This document shows positions 1-8,472 of a stretch of 17,773 nucleotides of DNA, piece by piece. The translations under genes were made by a program, and so were the position numbers. Source of the stretch: CAYVGO01 sp964450725. GTDB taxonomy: Bacteria; Bacteroidota; Bacteroidia; Bacteroidales; UBA932. Each line of letters begins with the position of its first letter. The stretch's first letter is position 1. The notes under the pieces are model-generated. The model saw only the letters and a program-made list of their open reading frames with translations. It was not told the DNA's origin and did not search any database. The stretch lies in assembly GCA_964450725.1 (NCBI GenBank), contig CAYVGO010000048.1, positions 1-17,773 of the forward strand, written 5' to 3'.

Positions 1-84
1 CGCTACCTTGTCGCAAAACTGCGGGAAGCTTTCGGAAGTTTCCGCTGCCTTGTCGCAAAATTGTGGGAGACTTGCAGAAGTATC
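1..84 (-). repeat. 42-bp in-frame tandem repeat in the tape-measure gene
   Basis: On the plus strand, bases 1-42 and 43-84 align as two units. Both begin CGCT(A/G)CCTTGTCGCAAAA and end in a GGAAGTTTC-like or AGAAGTATC segment. The period of 42 keeps the reading frame and gives a 14-residue protein repeat. The array reaches the window edge and probably continues beyond it. Confidence 0.85.
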
Positions 85-1158
85 AGATTCCATAGCATTA
101 CTCTTTCCTACCCCTTTTTTTATTATCAACCGTATGAGTATTTTTAGAAATACGTCACTGAAACTTCCCGGAGATGCTTGTATTTGATGTAAATGTAAAG
201 CGTGTAGTTTATCAGATACTTTTTCATAATGATGTTTCCCAAATATCTCTATCAAAAACATTTCTGTCAATGTTGCTTTATCAAGATATTCAGAACGATT
301 GCGTTTTCTTATGACCCGTAACATTGCCAAATTAAGTTGTTGACGAAACTGACGTACATTACTGAAAAGCGGAATGCCGATATTGGGGTAAAGCGTCAGT
401 AACCACTGATATAAAGAAGACCAATATTGCGACAAATCTATTTCTGCATGACTTCTGCTTTCTTCCCTTATCATTATCGACACTGATACATCATCTATTA
501 TTTCTGACAATACTTGTAATACTTGTTCGTTCTTGGTCTTACGGACTAACAACATCATGGCAACAGGGTTACTTTCTAATATCACGGTCATATACTGTTG
601 CTTTTCGTATAACACCAAACCTGTATCGGTTAGCCAATTTTCTAATAAGTCTATCCATATCTCACCGTCAGATTGTAATACCAACCGCTTCAACATTACA
701 GGATTATTCAAGCTTTGATGTACCAACTCTGCCATTTCTTTGGGATTTTCTCTGATACCGATTGTCAACTCGCGATTCAAATCAAATTCTTCGTTCTCCC
801 AAGCAGTTTGTAAGAATCCGTGTAGCAGATAGAAATATATTATTTCCTTTCGAGATGTGTAAATGCAGTTGTTATTGGAGTTTTTTAACCGTAATGTCTC
901 TAAAAACTGCCGTTCTAACTCTTCTTTCAGTCTTATGGGATATAGCCGATAGAAATCAGACTGAGGTATTTCTCCAAGATTAAGTTCCAACTTACCAATC
1001 TGCAATAATTCACCCTTGCGGTCATACTGCTTAAGTACTTTTTCAATCACTTCTTCTACTGCGTGATGAGAAAACTCATTCCAATCTGCATATAACCCTG
1101 AGACAAAAGATTCATCTTTAGCCGTAAAATCAAATAATATTTTAGTAATCTCAATCAT
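1..1158 (-). CDS. CIS tape-measure protein, N-terminal part (Afp14-like), runs off the left edge
   Basis: The minus-strand frame opens at ATG 1158 and stays open for 386 codons to base 1, so the gene is 5'-complete and 3'-truncated by the window. Residues 31-66 match the start of the CIS tape-measure family: a helical segment (HHAVEEVIEKVLKQYD) followed by the strand motif IGKLELNLGEIP, in which the alternating ELNLG pattern is diagnostic. In Afp/PVC systems the tape measure (Afp14) sets tube length and is followed by the AAA+ ATPase gene. From about residue 358 the sequence becomes a tandem repeat with a 14-residue period (SLPQFCDKAAETSE, then SFPQFCDKVA), encoded by 42-bp DNA units. The repeat is still running at the edge, so total copy number and protein length are unknown. 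The start lies 45 bp after the stop of the preceding wedge gene, consistent with one operon. The family call is from recognised sequence, not a search. Confidence 0.82.
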   Translation of the reverse strand, partial: MIEITKILFDFTAKDESFVSGLYADWNEFSHHAVEEVIEKVLKQYDRKGELLQIGKLELNLGEIPQSDFYRLYPIRLKEELERQFLETLRLKNSNNNCIYTSRKEIIYFYLLHGFLQTAWENEEFDLNRELTIGIRENPKEMAELVHQSLNNPVMLKRLVLQSDGEIWIDLLENWLTDTGLVLYEKQQYMTVILESNPVAMMLLVRKTKNEQVLQVLSEIIDDVSVSIMIREESRSHAEIDLSQYWSSLYQWLLTLYPNIGIPLFSNVRQFRQQLNLAMLRVIRKRNRSEYLDKATLTEMFLIEIFGKHHYEKVSDKLHALHLHQIQASPGSFSDVFLKILIRLIIKKGVGKSNAMESDTSASLPQFCDKAAETSESFPQFCDKVA

Positions 1159-1203
1159 AGGTAATTTATCGTCTCTGTTTGCAAGATTGTTGTGTCTCCC
1201 GTT

Positions 1204-3594
1204 TTACTTACTCTCTTCCCGCTTGCGGGCAACAGACAATATGGCCATCAATTGTGTCGAAACATCTTTGACGTCACCGTCGGGCAGCAGTTCAAATAAC
1301 TTTCGGTAGTTTTCTTCAAAGTATTGCATTTCCATCGTATCTAACCAGTAAATATCGGCTTTCAGATGTACAGGTAATCGCTCTTGAATCAATTGTGTAC
1401 AAATGGCTCTGAAGCGTGCTGACTTGAAGCGTGCCGTCCAACTCGGAAATACAAATGACAGTTTAAAATACTCTTTAAACGCCAGCAGATTGTGCTCTAA
1501 TACGTAAACAACCTCACTCTGTTGATTGAGTTCTCTAAAATAGTTTCGGAGAATTCCGGCACACTGCTTCAGGTACTCTTTATCATTCATTCTTCCTAAA
1601 CTCATCCATATTTTGTTTTCATTATCCCAAAAAGAGAGTAACCATTCTTGATGAGGGAGTTTTACTAATTTGTAATTATCTAAATGAACTCCATTACGAA
1701 ACAATCCGCCGCTAATAAAGTTGGTGTTCAAGACGGGCAACACTTGTCTTAATCCTTCGTATTGTGCATTACGTTCTTTGTTTGTCATCTTTTCCCACTG
1801 TCTATCGGTTTCCGGTGTATCTTCTATCATCTCAATCTGACTGATATTAGCAGTATCCATTGGGTATTGGTCTATCAACTTGTAGTATAACCGTTGACGT
1901 AATGAATCATACTCTTGTAAATCTTCAATCAATATCAAATTATGAGCGGGCAGTACATTTCCGGCAGAGAATGTTTCATCAGTATTCAATCCCAGCAAAT
2001 AAGAGAGGTAGGCTTTGATACCCGACATATTAAGATACGTTTTGCTGATGTCAGATGCTTGTGAGCGATTTTTAGTCAGTGTGGGTATGTTTTGTAGAAA
2101 TGTCATTCGCCTTTTGAGTAAATCATCCTCTTTTTCCCCATAACAATAAAACTCTTTCATCCATGCTGGATTACTTTCTACTCCATATAGATTGTCGAGC
2201 ATATCGAAATAACTGTTTTTTGTTTCATATACCTCTCTGTAGCGGTCATTCTCTTTTTTTGCAGCAGTCAGTACTTCTGCCTTTGCCGATGCTGTTTTTT
2301 GAACAGAGAGTAAGTCTCCTATTCCCTTCAATTCCGTCAATCCTCGTTGAATCAAAGAGTCAAACAAATGTAAGTATGAAGACATTTGTCGGGCTTGGAT
2401 TCTCTGTTCTTCTGAAGCCGATAAGGGTAATTGTGATTCATGGGTGATATAATAAGACGGGAAATCTTTAGCTATAGTATGGTGAGTAAAGACATTGCGG
2501 TAAGTGCTTTGCGGAACGGTTCTGAAAATATCTCTTCCTGCTTTATCCCCTTGACAGTTTTGGTTGACTTGTGCAGATACCTTAGAGAAATAGAGTGCCT
2601 GAAGATTCTCTAAAAATCTCTTTTCGTCAATGGCCATTTCAGACTGTCCAATCCTCATGCGGACATAAAAATCTTTAGAATGTTGAGGAATGACAAGGTT
2701 GTATCCTTTTTTGAAATCTGTAATAATCTGTTCTTTTTCATCAACCAGATAACAAGTTCTGAGCGTTTTTATCTCTGTTATCTGAATGAGAATATAGTAG
2801 AGTTCATGTTCTGTATCTTCTTGCTGAGGAATGGTAACACGAATTTGGTCTGACGTACCCTCAAGCCACTCTTCGGGAGAGATACTGTCAAAATCTTCGG
2901 ATTGTAAGTGCTTTATCACCACAGAGCCTGAAAGATAACGGAGAATGCGATAATAGACTTGTGCCAAAACATCAGTAGCATCAGCACCGGGTTTCAGTTC
3001 CATTTCTGTATGTAATGTCAAATGGTTGACTGCTTTTTTCAGTTCTACTTTACGCAAGTTCTCACATAAGTTGCGGTGTGCATGAAAACATTGGTAGATT
3101 TGTTTCTCTACATCAGCGGTAGTGTCAAACGGTGACTGTTGTACCTCTATGGTGTACTCTCCGGTTTTTGTATCACACATCACCCTGATGTTGTCTAAGG
3201 TTGGAAAACGGGCATAGAGTAGTTTTTTATAGTCGGCTAAAGTTACGGGCATTGTAGGATATACCTCTTTAGGAAAGTATAAGCCATATTGCTCGGGAGA
3301 GAACTTTCCCTGACTATCTGTCAAATAATCCTGTAAGTTGAACCCTAATTTGTAGTCAAGTTCTGTCAGAGCATAATTTGTAATGTCGGCTATTGTTACC
3401 CCCGGGTCGTGAGGGTTAAAGTCTGTCCAAACCTCACCCGAGAGCCGCTGAAACTCTTCCAGAGACTTTTTTTGTAATGCTGAAAACAAATCATTTTCTA
3501 CATCATGTTGTTCTATGTATAAAAGATTCTTGTTCAAGAGTTGTGGATTTGAAGGTTTAAAGGTTTTGGCAGAATGCCTTTCTTCACCATTCAC
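1204..3594 (-). CDS. CIS baseplate wedge protein, Afp12/gp7-like position
   Basis: A 796-aa protein. Near the N-terminus, residues 56-65 read WTDFNPHDPG, followed by VTIADITNYALTELDYKLGF. This 'D(F/Y)NxHDPG(I/V)T' block is a hallmark of large CIS baseplate proteins related to gp6/gp7 wedge components. The rest is a mixed alpha/beta protein without signal peptide or membrane segment, as expected for a cytoplasmically assembled particle. It follows the fibre-like gene by 9 bp and precedes the tape measure, the place Afp12 holds in Afp and PVC. In those systems Afp12 pairs with Afp11 to form the wedge ring that ties spike and sheath together. The start is GTG at 3594. No in-frame ATG occurs before the HDPG motif, so this GTG is the best choice. 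Assignment to Afp12 rather than a second J protein rests on position and is inferred. Confidence 0.72.
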   Translation of the reverse strand: MNGEERHSAKTFKPSNPQLLNKNLLYIEQHDVENDLFSALQKKSLEEFQRLSGEVWTDFNPHDPGVTIADITNYALTELDYKLGFNLQDYLTDSQGKFSPEQYGLYFPKEVYPTMPVTLADYKKLLYARFPTLDNIRVMCDTKTGEYTIEVQQSPFDTTADVEKQIYQCFHAHRNLCENLRKVELKKAVNHLTLHTEMELKPGADATDVLAQVYYRILRYLSGSVVIKHLQSEDFDSISPEEWLEGTSDQIRVTIPQQEDTEHELYYILIQITEIKTLRTCYLVDEKEQIITDFKKGYNLVIPQHSKDFYVRMRIGQSEMAIDEKRFLENLQALYFSKVSAQVNQNCQGDKAGRDIFRTVPQSTYRNVFTHHTIAKDFPSYYITHESQLPLSASEEQRIQARQMSSYLHLFDSLIQRGLTELKGIGDLLSVQKTASAKAEVLTAAKKENDRYREVYETKNSYFDMLDNLYGVESNPAWMKEFYCYGEKEDDLLKRRMTFLQNIPTLTKNRSQASDISKTYLNMSGIKAYLSYLLGLNTDETFSAGNVLPAHNLILIEDLQEYDSLRQRLYYKLIDQYPMDTANISQIEMIEDTPETDRQWEKMTNKERNAQYEGLRQVLPVLNTNFISGGLFRNGVHLDNYKLVKLPHQEWLLSFWDNENKIWMSLGRMNDKEYLKQCAGILRNYFRELNQQSEVVYVLEHNLLAFKEYFKLSFVFPSWTARFKSARFRAICTQLIQERLPVHLKADIYWLDTMEMQYFEENYRKLFELLPDGDVKDVSTQLMAILSVARKREESK

Positions 3595-3603
3595 CGTTAA
3601 TTA

Positions 3604-4128
3604 CTAACTACTAATTTCCCATATTTTGATGATTTGATAACCAATGAGCCCGCCATGACTCTGTTTTCCCCGTATCTGTAAAAACAGGTCGTTGACTTGT
3701 TCTTTCCACCGCAGTTGGATAAGACCACTCCATCCATACCAATGCTTTTGGTGAGAATACAACTTTGGCACTCCGCCGCTGCAATACGTAATTTTAGCAT
3801 CCATCATCTTTATAGGTCTTTTCCCTTCTAAGAGATAAACGGCAAAGAATTTATAGATAGTACTCTCTAATTGATTTATCCTCATTTCGGTTGTTAATGA
3901 CACGTTATGCCAATCACCATCTGCAGGTGCATAAAAATATTCAGAGGTTTGTTTTTGTTCTACAGAATGATGTTCTAAAGTTAAGACTTCTTTCCCACCC
4001 TCATTTTGTACCTTCACAAAACCGTCATCTTCAATATTGGGTGTAGAATCTATCAAGTCTGCAAACTGCTCCTCTGTGGGAACTGCTCCTTTCCTGAAGT
4101 ATGTTTTCAATGTTTCACGGTTACTCAT
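3604..4128 (-). CDS. small CIS accessory protein with a tail-fibre-type N-terminus
   Basis: A 174-aa protein starting at ATG 4128. Residues 7-28 (LKTYFRKGAVPTEEQFADLI and on) are a short helical module I recognise from the N-termini of many Bacteroidota tail-fibre and collar proteins, usually of the form 'LKxYFxxGxxPTxxQFxxLIDS'. In those proteins it appears to anchor the fibre to the particle. The remaining ~140 residues are beta-rich and aromatic (for example HWYGWSG) with no named domain I can assign. They include no collagen-like or long repetitive shaft, so the protein is far shorter than Afp13-type fibres. It lies between the two large wedge genes and 9 bp before the second one, which suggests a baseplate-attached fibre stub, receptor-binding head or decoration protein. 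No promoter is evident in the bases immediately upstream. The cellular role is inferred from the N-terminal motif and location only. Confidence 0.6.
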   Translation of the reverse strand: MSNRETLKTYFRKGAVPTEEQFADLIDSTPNIEDDGFVKVQNEGGKEVLTLEHHSVEQKQTSEYFYAPADGDWHNVSLTTEMRINQLESTIYKFFAVYLLEGKRPIKMMDAKITYCSGGVPKLYSHQKHWYGWSGLIQLRWKEQVNDLFLQIRGKQSHGGLIGYQIIKIWEISS

Positions 4129-4219
4129 AGATTATGTTTAATATTATATCAGACCACTATCGGTTATTGCGTGTTGTATCTTTTTGGTCATAGTACCTAC
4201 TATAAAATGCATCTTGTCA

Positions 4220-4387
4220 TCCTAACGTTAGACATCCGGCCNNNNNNNNNNNNNNNNNNNNNNNNNNNNNNNNNNNNNNNNNNNNNNNNNNNNNNNNNNN
4301 NNNNNNNNNNNNNNNNNNNNNNNNNNNNNNNNNNNNNNNNNGTCTAACGTTAGACACCCTGCCTGTCTAACGTTAGACGTCCTGCCT
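4220..4387. repeat. palindromic tandem repeat (about 23-bp unit) on both sides of the N gap
   Basis: Two complete 23-bp units lie at 4342-4364 and 4365-4387. Each starts with the perfect 14-bp palindrome GTCTAACGTTAGAC and ends with CCTGCCT, differing by two bases in the linker. A third copy sits left of the gap at 4220-4241, with CTAACGTTAGAC followed by ATCCGGCC. The gap edge therefore falls within the array, which is the usual reason an assembler stops. A degenerate unit (GCCTAAATTTAAGGC) follows at 4388. The array is not coding and could form cruciform or RNA hairpins in the operon transcript. It may be a family of dispersed palindromic elements, but I cannot test that from one window. 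Confidence 0.85.
4242..4341. other. assembly gap of 100 N
   Basis: A run of exactly 100 undetermined bases, bounded on both sides by the same palindromic repeat. The length is a convention, so distances across this point and the apparent absence of genes cannot be trusted. Confidence 0.97.
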
Positions 4388-4609
4388 GCCTAAATTTAAG
4401 GCGATATACTTTTTCTTTTATCTTTACACCTATACAAAATAGGGTTACACAAAAGTGTGCCGGAAATATTCACAGGTCGTAGAGAAGTATTACATCGGTC
4501 TATCTCTAACATGGGTGCAGGAAAACTTTCACAAATTATTTCCTGCGTAGGTTTTGTTAGTTTGATAGGCCATCTTTCCGGCCATGTAGTACGTTAAACC
4601 TTCCCTACA

Positions 4610-7600
4610 TTATAACTCATACTTTTTTCCCTGTATTGTAAAATCCTTTTCTATAGCAGCATAGCCAATTCCTACTCCGGAGAGGATATGTATCTCAATG
4701 TCCGGCATAAAAATATACCAAGGTTTATCTCCTTTGATGTACAAGTCGTCGGCATCAACATCTACATTGCCAATACTTTTACCATTTACGGTTAATTTTG
4801 TAAGCCTTACAATATCTTCATCATTTGCCAATCGGGCATGTAATTCTTTATAGGAATACTGTACATCAAGTTCAGGAAGAATACCGTTATATAACCAACT
4901 GGCAAAATATTGATTGATACGGCGTGTCAATCGGCGTATAATTACTCCGTCATTCCTTACATGTTCTTTTTTAATAGCACAACACACAAACTTCATTATC
5001 TGCATCACAGGGTTAGATACTTCTAACTTGACCATCGGTGAAATATATCGTAACAAATAATTGCGTATCTCGGTTAATCTTGCTATAGCGGTTAGTGAAT
5101 ATACATTATTGACCAAACCCGAAATGACAATGACATGAGCGGTTGGCAGTTCATCATCCGGCTGAGTTGAAAAGCAATATACTTTTTCAATGTCATGAAA
5201 TTGCTCAAGCACTGCCTGTTCGTAATCACGTCCGGTAACGGCTCTGTTTCTGTGAGCAATACGCGAACTTTGACGAATAAAAGTTTGCTTAGGCTTTTCT
5301 GCTACTCTTCCTCCAAAGCCCGACAGGGGTTGACTGATTTCTGCAACTCTGTCATCTTGTGTTTGCAGTGTCTGTATTGTTCCTGCGGCCAAAGGGTGTC
5401 CGTCGCCGTTTTTTGCAATAACAAGTAAACAGTTAATGTATATAGATTCTATTTTTGAAGATTGTGCACTGCATATTCGTAACCAAAATACTTTGTCGGC
5501 GTCTAAATACAGATTGTCTCCGGGAACTTCTATTTCTATATGACCATTAAACGTAAAACCTTGCGTAGTGTCTTGTATTATAGAACTTTCTGACAAGGTT
5601 ATCCATTCTCCTTTTCCATGATAGTATTGCCAATGGGTGGGAGAATGTTTTACCGGATTATCTGTTAATTCTTCTCTTTTTAGGGGCTTTAACACTACAT
5701 ACATTCGTATGGTTTGCTCTTTTGTAACGTTTTGTAGTCCTAAGTAAAAGGCTTTATCTATGGCTACTGTATCAAAAAGCGGATATGCTTTGTTTTTGCC
5801 GGATGTAGAAAAGGTTATGGCTGTATGATCTGAAGGTCGTACTATAGGATAGAGATGTACTTTTGTATTTTCCTCAATGCCTCCGCTCTCTGCCTCCGCT
5901 TCATAGGTAAGAGATATGTCTGCCAACAAAGGAATAAGAGGGGCTGAAGGTACTTCTTTATGATGTTTTTCTTTGCGACGACTGTTGTACATCATAACCT
6001 CTGCAAACTGTTGACGGTAAGTTTCCATACCAAATCCCACCGAAGGAGCATCTAAAGTAACGCGGAAGAAATCTGTTTTACTTCTGTAATCGGTCTCTGT
6101 AGAAAAAGTCGTATTATCTTTATTGAATGTAATGACGACAGTCTCTTTGAGTTTACCTTGATCATCGGTTGTAAACAAAGACAACGGCGATTCTCTGCAA
6201 GTTTTCCATTGTTGATTGTGTTGCCACTCTGTTTTGACTTTGAATGATTGGTTGTTTATTGCCGACGAATACCACCGGTAAACCTCTGCATATCCGCCCG
6301 AAGTTTGGGGCAGTTTATTCCAAACACCTTCCAACTGAACAAGTTTCCATTGCTTTTTACTCAGTTCATCACATCCAAACATAAACCAAGACCCCCGTTC
6401 GGCTTGTGTACCAAAAGGATAGAACGGTTGCATGGTATCAAGTTGTCCTAATTCATTATATAAATCAAACCGGCGTAATCCCATTACCTTAACATGGATT
6501 TTTACAGCAGTAAAAAGCGTCCGTAAAATATCCGTATCTTCTTCTTCTTGCTGTTTCATTTGTATTCGTACTACAGGAAAAATGGTGGTGCACTGATGTA
6601 TTTCAGGAATACAAGGTACCACTGCCGAATCATCTACATGTAAAGTCAAAGAAAAAGTCAATCTGTTCTCTTCTTTAGCATACACAGGGATTATATCTCG
6701 GGCTATCCATCCTTCTGCCGTACTGATTTGCAAAGTAAACAGGCTGGCTAATGTTCTGCTTAGCGTATCAGATAAAACTACTTTTTTATTCAGTTGAAAA
6801 CTAATGTTGATTTCTCGTCTTCCCTCTGACAATAACAAAACAGAAGAGGCTAACATCCATCCTGTCTTCACACTGCCATATTCCGTTTGAGATATTTTTA
6901 CAGGGGAAATATATTCGTCACGGAGATTATGATAGAATAATGGTTCTCCGGTTGCGGTGGTTCCTCCTTCAAATAATGTATCTTTAGGCAGTATAAATCC
7001 TTGTTGTTCATCTGAAGATAAGGTAATCACTACATATGTTTTATCCTGTACTACAGGTTTACTCTTTACTCCTAAAATTTGTTGATGATAAATATCCGGC
7101 AGAGAGGAAAACGTACGATTAAACTTTTCTACAATCCCACTGTAATGGCGAGTAAAAGTAAGCAGTAAGGACAATGACGCATCTATCTTTTTACTCTCTT
7201 CTATTTTTGCAATATAATAGTCGCAGTTTTTTTTAATGGAACTCACCGCTCCAAGCATAGAATAGTATGGAAAGTTTGCAATCTCAGAAGAATGGTTCTT
7301 TCCCGGTGATGTATTACAAGCCAGTGAATCTGCTAAGATGTGACGGATATTTTGTGCTACTGACAAAACCGAACTTTTTTGCAGATCAATCTCTACCTGT
7401 CCTTCACAACTCATAAAACAATCTATGCGTTCTATCCATGATTGTATTTTATGACGTAAATCTTTAGTATAGCAACTTTGAATGGCAGTTCCTCTTCCTT
7501 TGATAAAAAAGTCTTGATAATCCTCAACATCTTTCCGGACAATTTCAATCAGTATAATCAGAATGTGGTTTTTCCACCTTTCTCCTCCTTCTACAGACAA

Positions 7601-7723
7601 TACCCACCTCAAAAGTTCTTTCCAATCACTTTCAAGAGGAGAAAAGTTTTCTAATCGGGCAATTCTTTTTTGATAATCTATTTTTGATAATCCTTGCCCG
7701 GGTTCTTGAATTGCAGTTCTCAT
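4610..7723 (-). CDS. CIS baseplate J-like wedge protein (gp6/Afp11-like)
   Basis: A 1037-aa protein. The C-terminal third carries the baseplate J signature: FIRQSSRIAHRNRAVTGRDY at about residues 815-834, then EQAVLEQFHDIEKVYCF. This corresponds to the conserved 'R.R.RAVTxxDYExxVLxxFPxIxKV' block of gp6/Afp11/TssF-like wedge proteins. The N-terminal ~200 residues are helical. The middle is a long series of beta-rich modules, which explains the size; Bacteroidota members of this family are often near 1000 residues. In the assembled particle it would form the wedge ring around the spike and contact the sheath base together with the gp25-like protein encoded just upstream (11 bp gap). A TTG at 7726 is in frame one codon upstream, but the ATG at 7723 is the more natural start. 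After its TAA the operon is broken by the repeat-containing gap. Confidence 0.88.
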   Translation of the reverse strand: MRTAIQEPGQGLSKIDYQKRIARLENFSPLESDWKELLRWVLSVEGGERWKNHILIILIEIVRKDVEDYQDFFIKGRGTAIQSCYTKDLRHKIQSWIERIDCFMSCEGQVEIDLQKSSVLSVAQNIRHILADSLACNTSPGKNHSSEIANFPYYSMLGAVSSIKKNCDYYIAKIEESKKIDASLSLLLTFTRHYSGIVEKFNRTFSSLPDIYHQQILGVKSKPVVQDKTYVVITLSSDEQQGFILPKDTLFEGGTTATGEPLFYHNLRDEYISPVKISQTEYGSVKTGWMLASSVLLLSEGRREINISFQLNKKVVLSDTLSRTLASLFTLQISTAEGWIARDIIPVYAKEENRLTFSLTLHVDDSAVVPCIPEIHQCTTIFPVVRIQMKQQEEEDTDILRTLFTAVKIHVKVMGLRRFDLYNELGQLDTMQPFYPFGTQAERGSWFMFGCDELSKKQWKLVQLEGVWNKLPQTSGGYAEVYRWYSSAINNQSFKVKTEWQHNQQWKTCRESPLSLFTTDDQGKLKETVVITFNKDNTTFSTETDYRSKTDFFRVTLDAPSVGFGMETYRQQFAEVMMYNSRRKEKHHKEVPSAPLIPLLADISLTYEAEAESGGIEENTKVHLYPIVRPSDHTAITFSTSGKNKAYPLFDTVAIDKAFYLGLQNVTKEQTIRMYVVLKPLKREELTDNPVKHSPTHWQYYHGKGEWITLSESSIIQDTTQGFTFNGHIEIEVPGDNLYLDADKVFWLRICSAQSSKIESIYINCLLVIAKNGDGHPLAAGTIQTLQTQDDRVAEISQPLSGFGGRVAEKPKQTFIRQSSRIAHRNRAVTGRDYEQAVLEQFHDIEKVYCFSTQPDDELPTAHVIVISGLVNNVYSLTAIARLTEIRNYLLRYISPMVKLEVSNPVMQIMKFVCCAIKKEHVRNDGVIIRRLTRRINQYFASWLYNGILPELDVQYSYKELHARLANDEDIVRLTKLTVNGKSIGNVDVDADDLYIKGDKPWYIFMPDIEIHILSGVGIGYAAIEKDFTIQGKKYEL

Positions 7724-7734
7724 CAATACAAATA

Positions 7735-8145
7735 TCAGATGAATAAATCCGTACCTTCATTCAAATAAAACGGATAAACCATATTGGTACGTCGGTTAGT
7801 CCGGCGAATCGTATAATCTAAATGAATCTGCAATACTCCCTCTTTCTGTAACAAATCAAACCTCACTCCAATAATTTCTACACGCGGTTCAAAAAGTATA
7901 ATTGCTTTCATAATTTCCTCTTTGAGTAAAGTTTGTGTTGTGGTGTCCATCAATTCAAAATTATATTTACGAAGAGGGCAACCATAATCATACCGATGTA
8001 CTCTCTCTCCCGGTGAAGTACTCAGCAGTATCCATAAACTCTGACGAATATTTTCTTCGTCTGCCACCATTTCGGTAACATCTTTATTCTCTTGAAATAT
8101 TGGGGGATAATTCCACCCATTGCCTAAAAATGTTTTTTGTTTCAT
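7735..8145 (-). CDS. gp25-like baseplate wedge protein (Afp9/Pvc9-like)
   Basis: A 136-aa protein of the GPW/gp25 family (also related to TssE). It shows the two family landmarks: an arginine- and glycine-containing loop LSTSPGERVHRYDYGC at residues 41-56, and the EPR motif in FEPRVEI at 85-91, a position involved in sheath-baseplate contact in homologues. Length is typical of the family (about 120-150 aa). gp25-like proteins link the inner baseplate to the first sheath ring and nucleate sheath assembly. The start at ATG 8145 is preceded by one of the few clear purine-rich ribosome binding sites in the window (AAGGTGG, four bases before the ATG). The gene lies 16 bp after PAAR and 11 bp before the J-like gene, so the spike, PAAR, gp25 and gp6 genes form a compact baseplate block. 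Confidence 0.9.
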   Translation of the reverse strand: MKQKTFLGNGWNYPPIFQENKDVTEMVADEENIRQSLWILLSTSPGERVHRYDYGCPLRKYNFELMDTTTQTLLKEEIMKAIILFEPRVEIIGVRFDLLQKEGVLQIHLDYTIRRTNRRTNMVYPFYLNEGTDLFI

Positions 8146-8161
8146 AAGTCCACCTTTTCAT

Positions 8162-8461
8162 TTATCCTCCGATTTGCACCGTAGGACAACCCATCACAAT
8201 ACTTCCCCCGTGAGCCGTTGTATCTCCCATACGAGCTGCCGGTTTTCCGCAAATCATTACTGTTGCCGAACCTTTAATAATTGTATCTGGCGGTCCTACA
8301 CAAACTGCTGCATCTCCCATTACGGCAGCGGGCATTTTTCCTATTAATACCGTAGGTGTACCCGGTCCGACAATCGGGCCTCCCACATGAGGTATCGGCG
8401 GTATTCCCGGTGTCTGCATGGGGCATGTGTGCATATCTGTTATTCTTGCTGCGGGTGGCAT
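8162..8461 (-). CDS. PAAR-repeat spike tip protein (Afp10-like)
   Basis: A 99-aa single-domain PAAR protein, rich in glycine, proline and short repeats such as PAAVMGD and PAARMGD. PAAR proteins form a small sharpened cone that caps the VgrG/gp5 spike and often carries effectors. Candidate metal ligands are H11 and C13 (DMHTCP), H25, H84 (TTAHGG) and C92 (MGCP), matching the His/Cys zinc site of this family. No N- or C-terminal extension is present, so this copy carries no fused toxin. The gene sits directly after the spike gene (11 bp) and before gp25. In Afp the gp25-like gene separates the spike from the PAAR gene, so the order here is swapped. The start at ATG 8461 gives the canonical MPPAARI-type beginning. 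Confidence 0.93.
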   Translation of the reverse strand: MPPAARITDMHTCPMQTPGIPPIPHVGGPIVGPGTPTVLIGKMPAAVMGDAAVCVGPPDTIIKGSATVMICGKPAARMGDTTAHGGSIVMGCPTVQIGG

Positions 8462-8472
8462 ATCTTTTATTT

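Larger units (their letters stand above)
4129..4609. other. intergenic stretch inside the CIS operon, interrupted by an assembly gap
   Basis: No gene is supported here. Bases 4242-4341 are exactly 100 N, the conventional placeholder for a scaffold gap of unknown size. Copies of a palindromic repeat lie on both sides. On the right, 4388-4609 holds a hairpin with 8-bp arms (GCAGGAAA at 4517-4524, TTTCCTGC at 4539-4546, 14-nt loop) without a T tract. It also holds minus-strand open frames of under 25 codons that I do not believe. On the left, 4129-4219 is AT-rich and contains a small inverted repeat (ATAGTA/TACTAT). I see no convincing TAnnTTTG box. This is the largest break in an otherwise tightly packed operon, and genes could be missing from the gap. 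Confidence 0.8.

Noticed and set aside
4006..4347. Plus-strand open frame running into the N gap
   Set aside because: It overlaps a supported minus-strand gene and about 34 of its 113 codons are N, so it is an artefact.
4220..4387. Possible CRISPR array
   Set aside because: Units of 23 bp follow each other directly with near-identical linkers, so there are no unique spacers, and no cas genes are nearby.
4517..4546. Terminator after the J-like wedge gene
   Set aside because: The 8-bp stem has a 14-nt loop and no T run on either strand, so intrinsic termination is not supported.
4388..4609. Short minus-strand frames (for example ATGGCCGGAAAG at about 4585) as small genes
   Set aside because: They are under 25 codons, show no similarity to a known CIS protein, and have no ribosome binding site.
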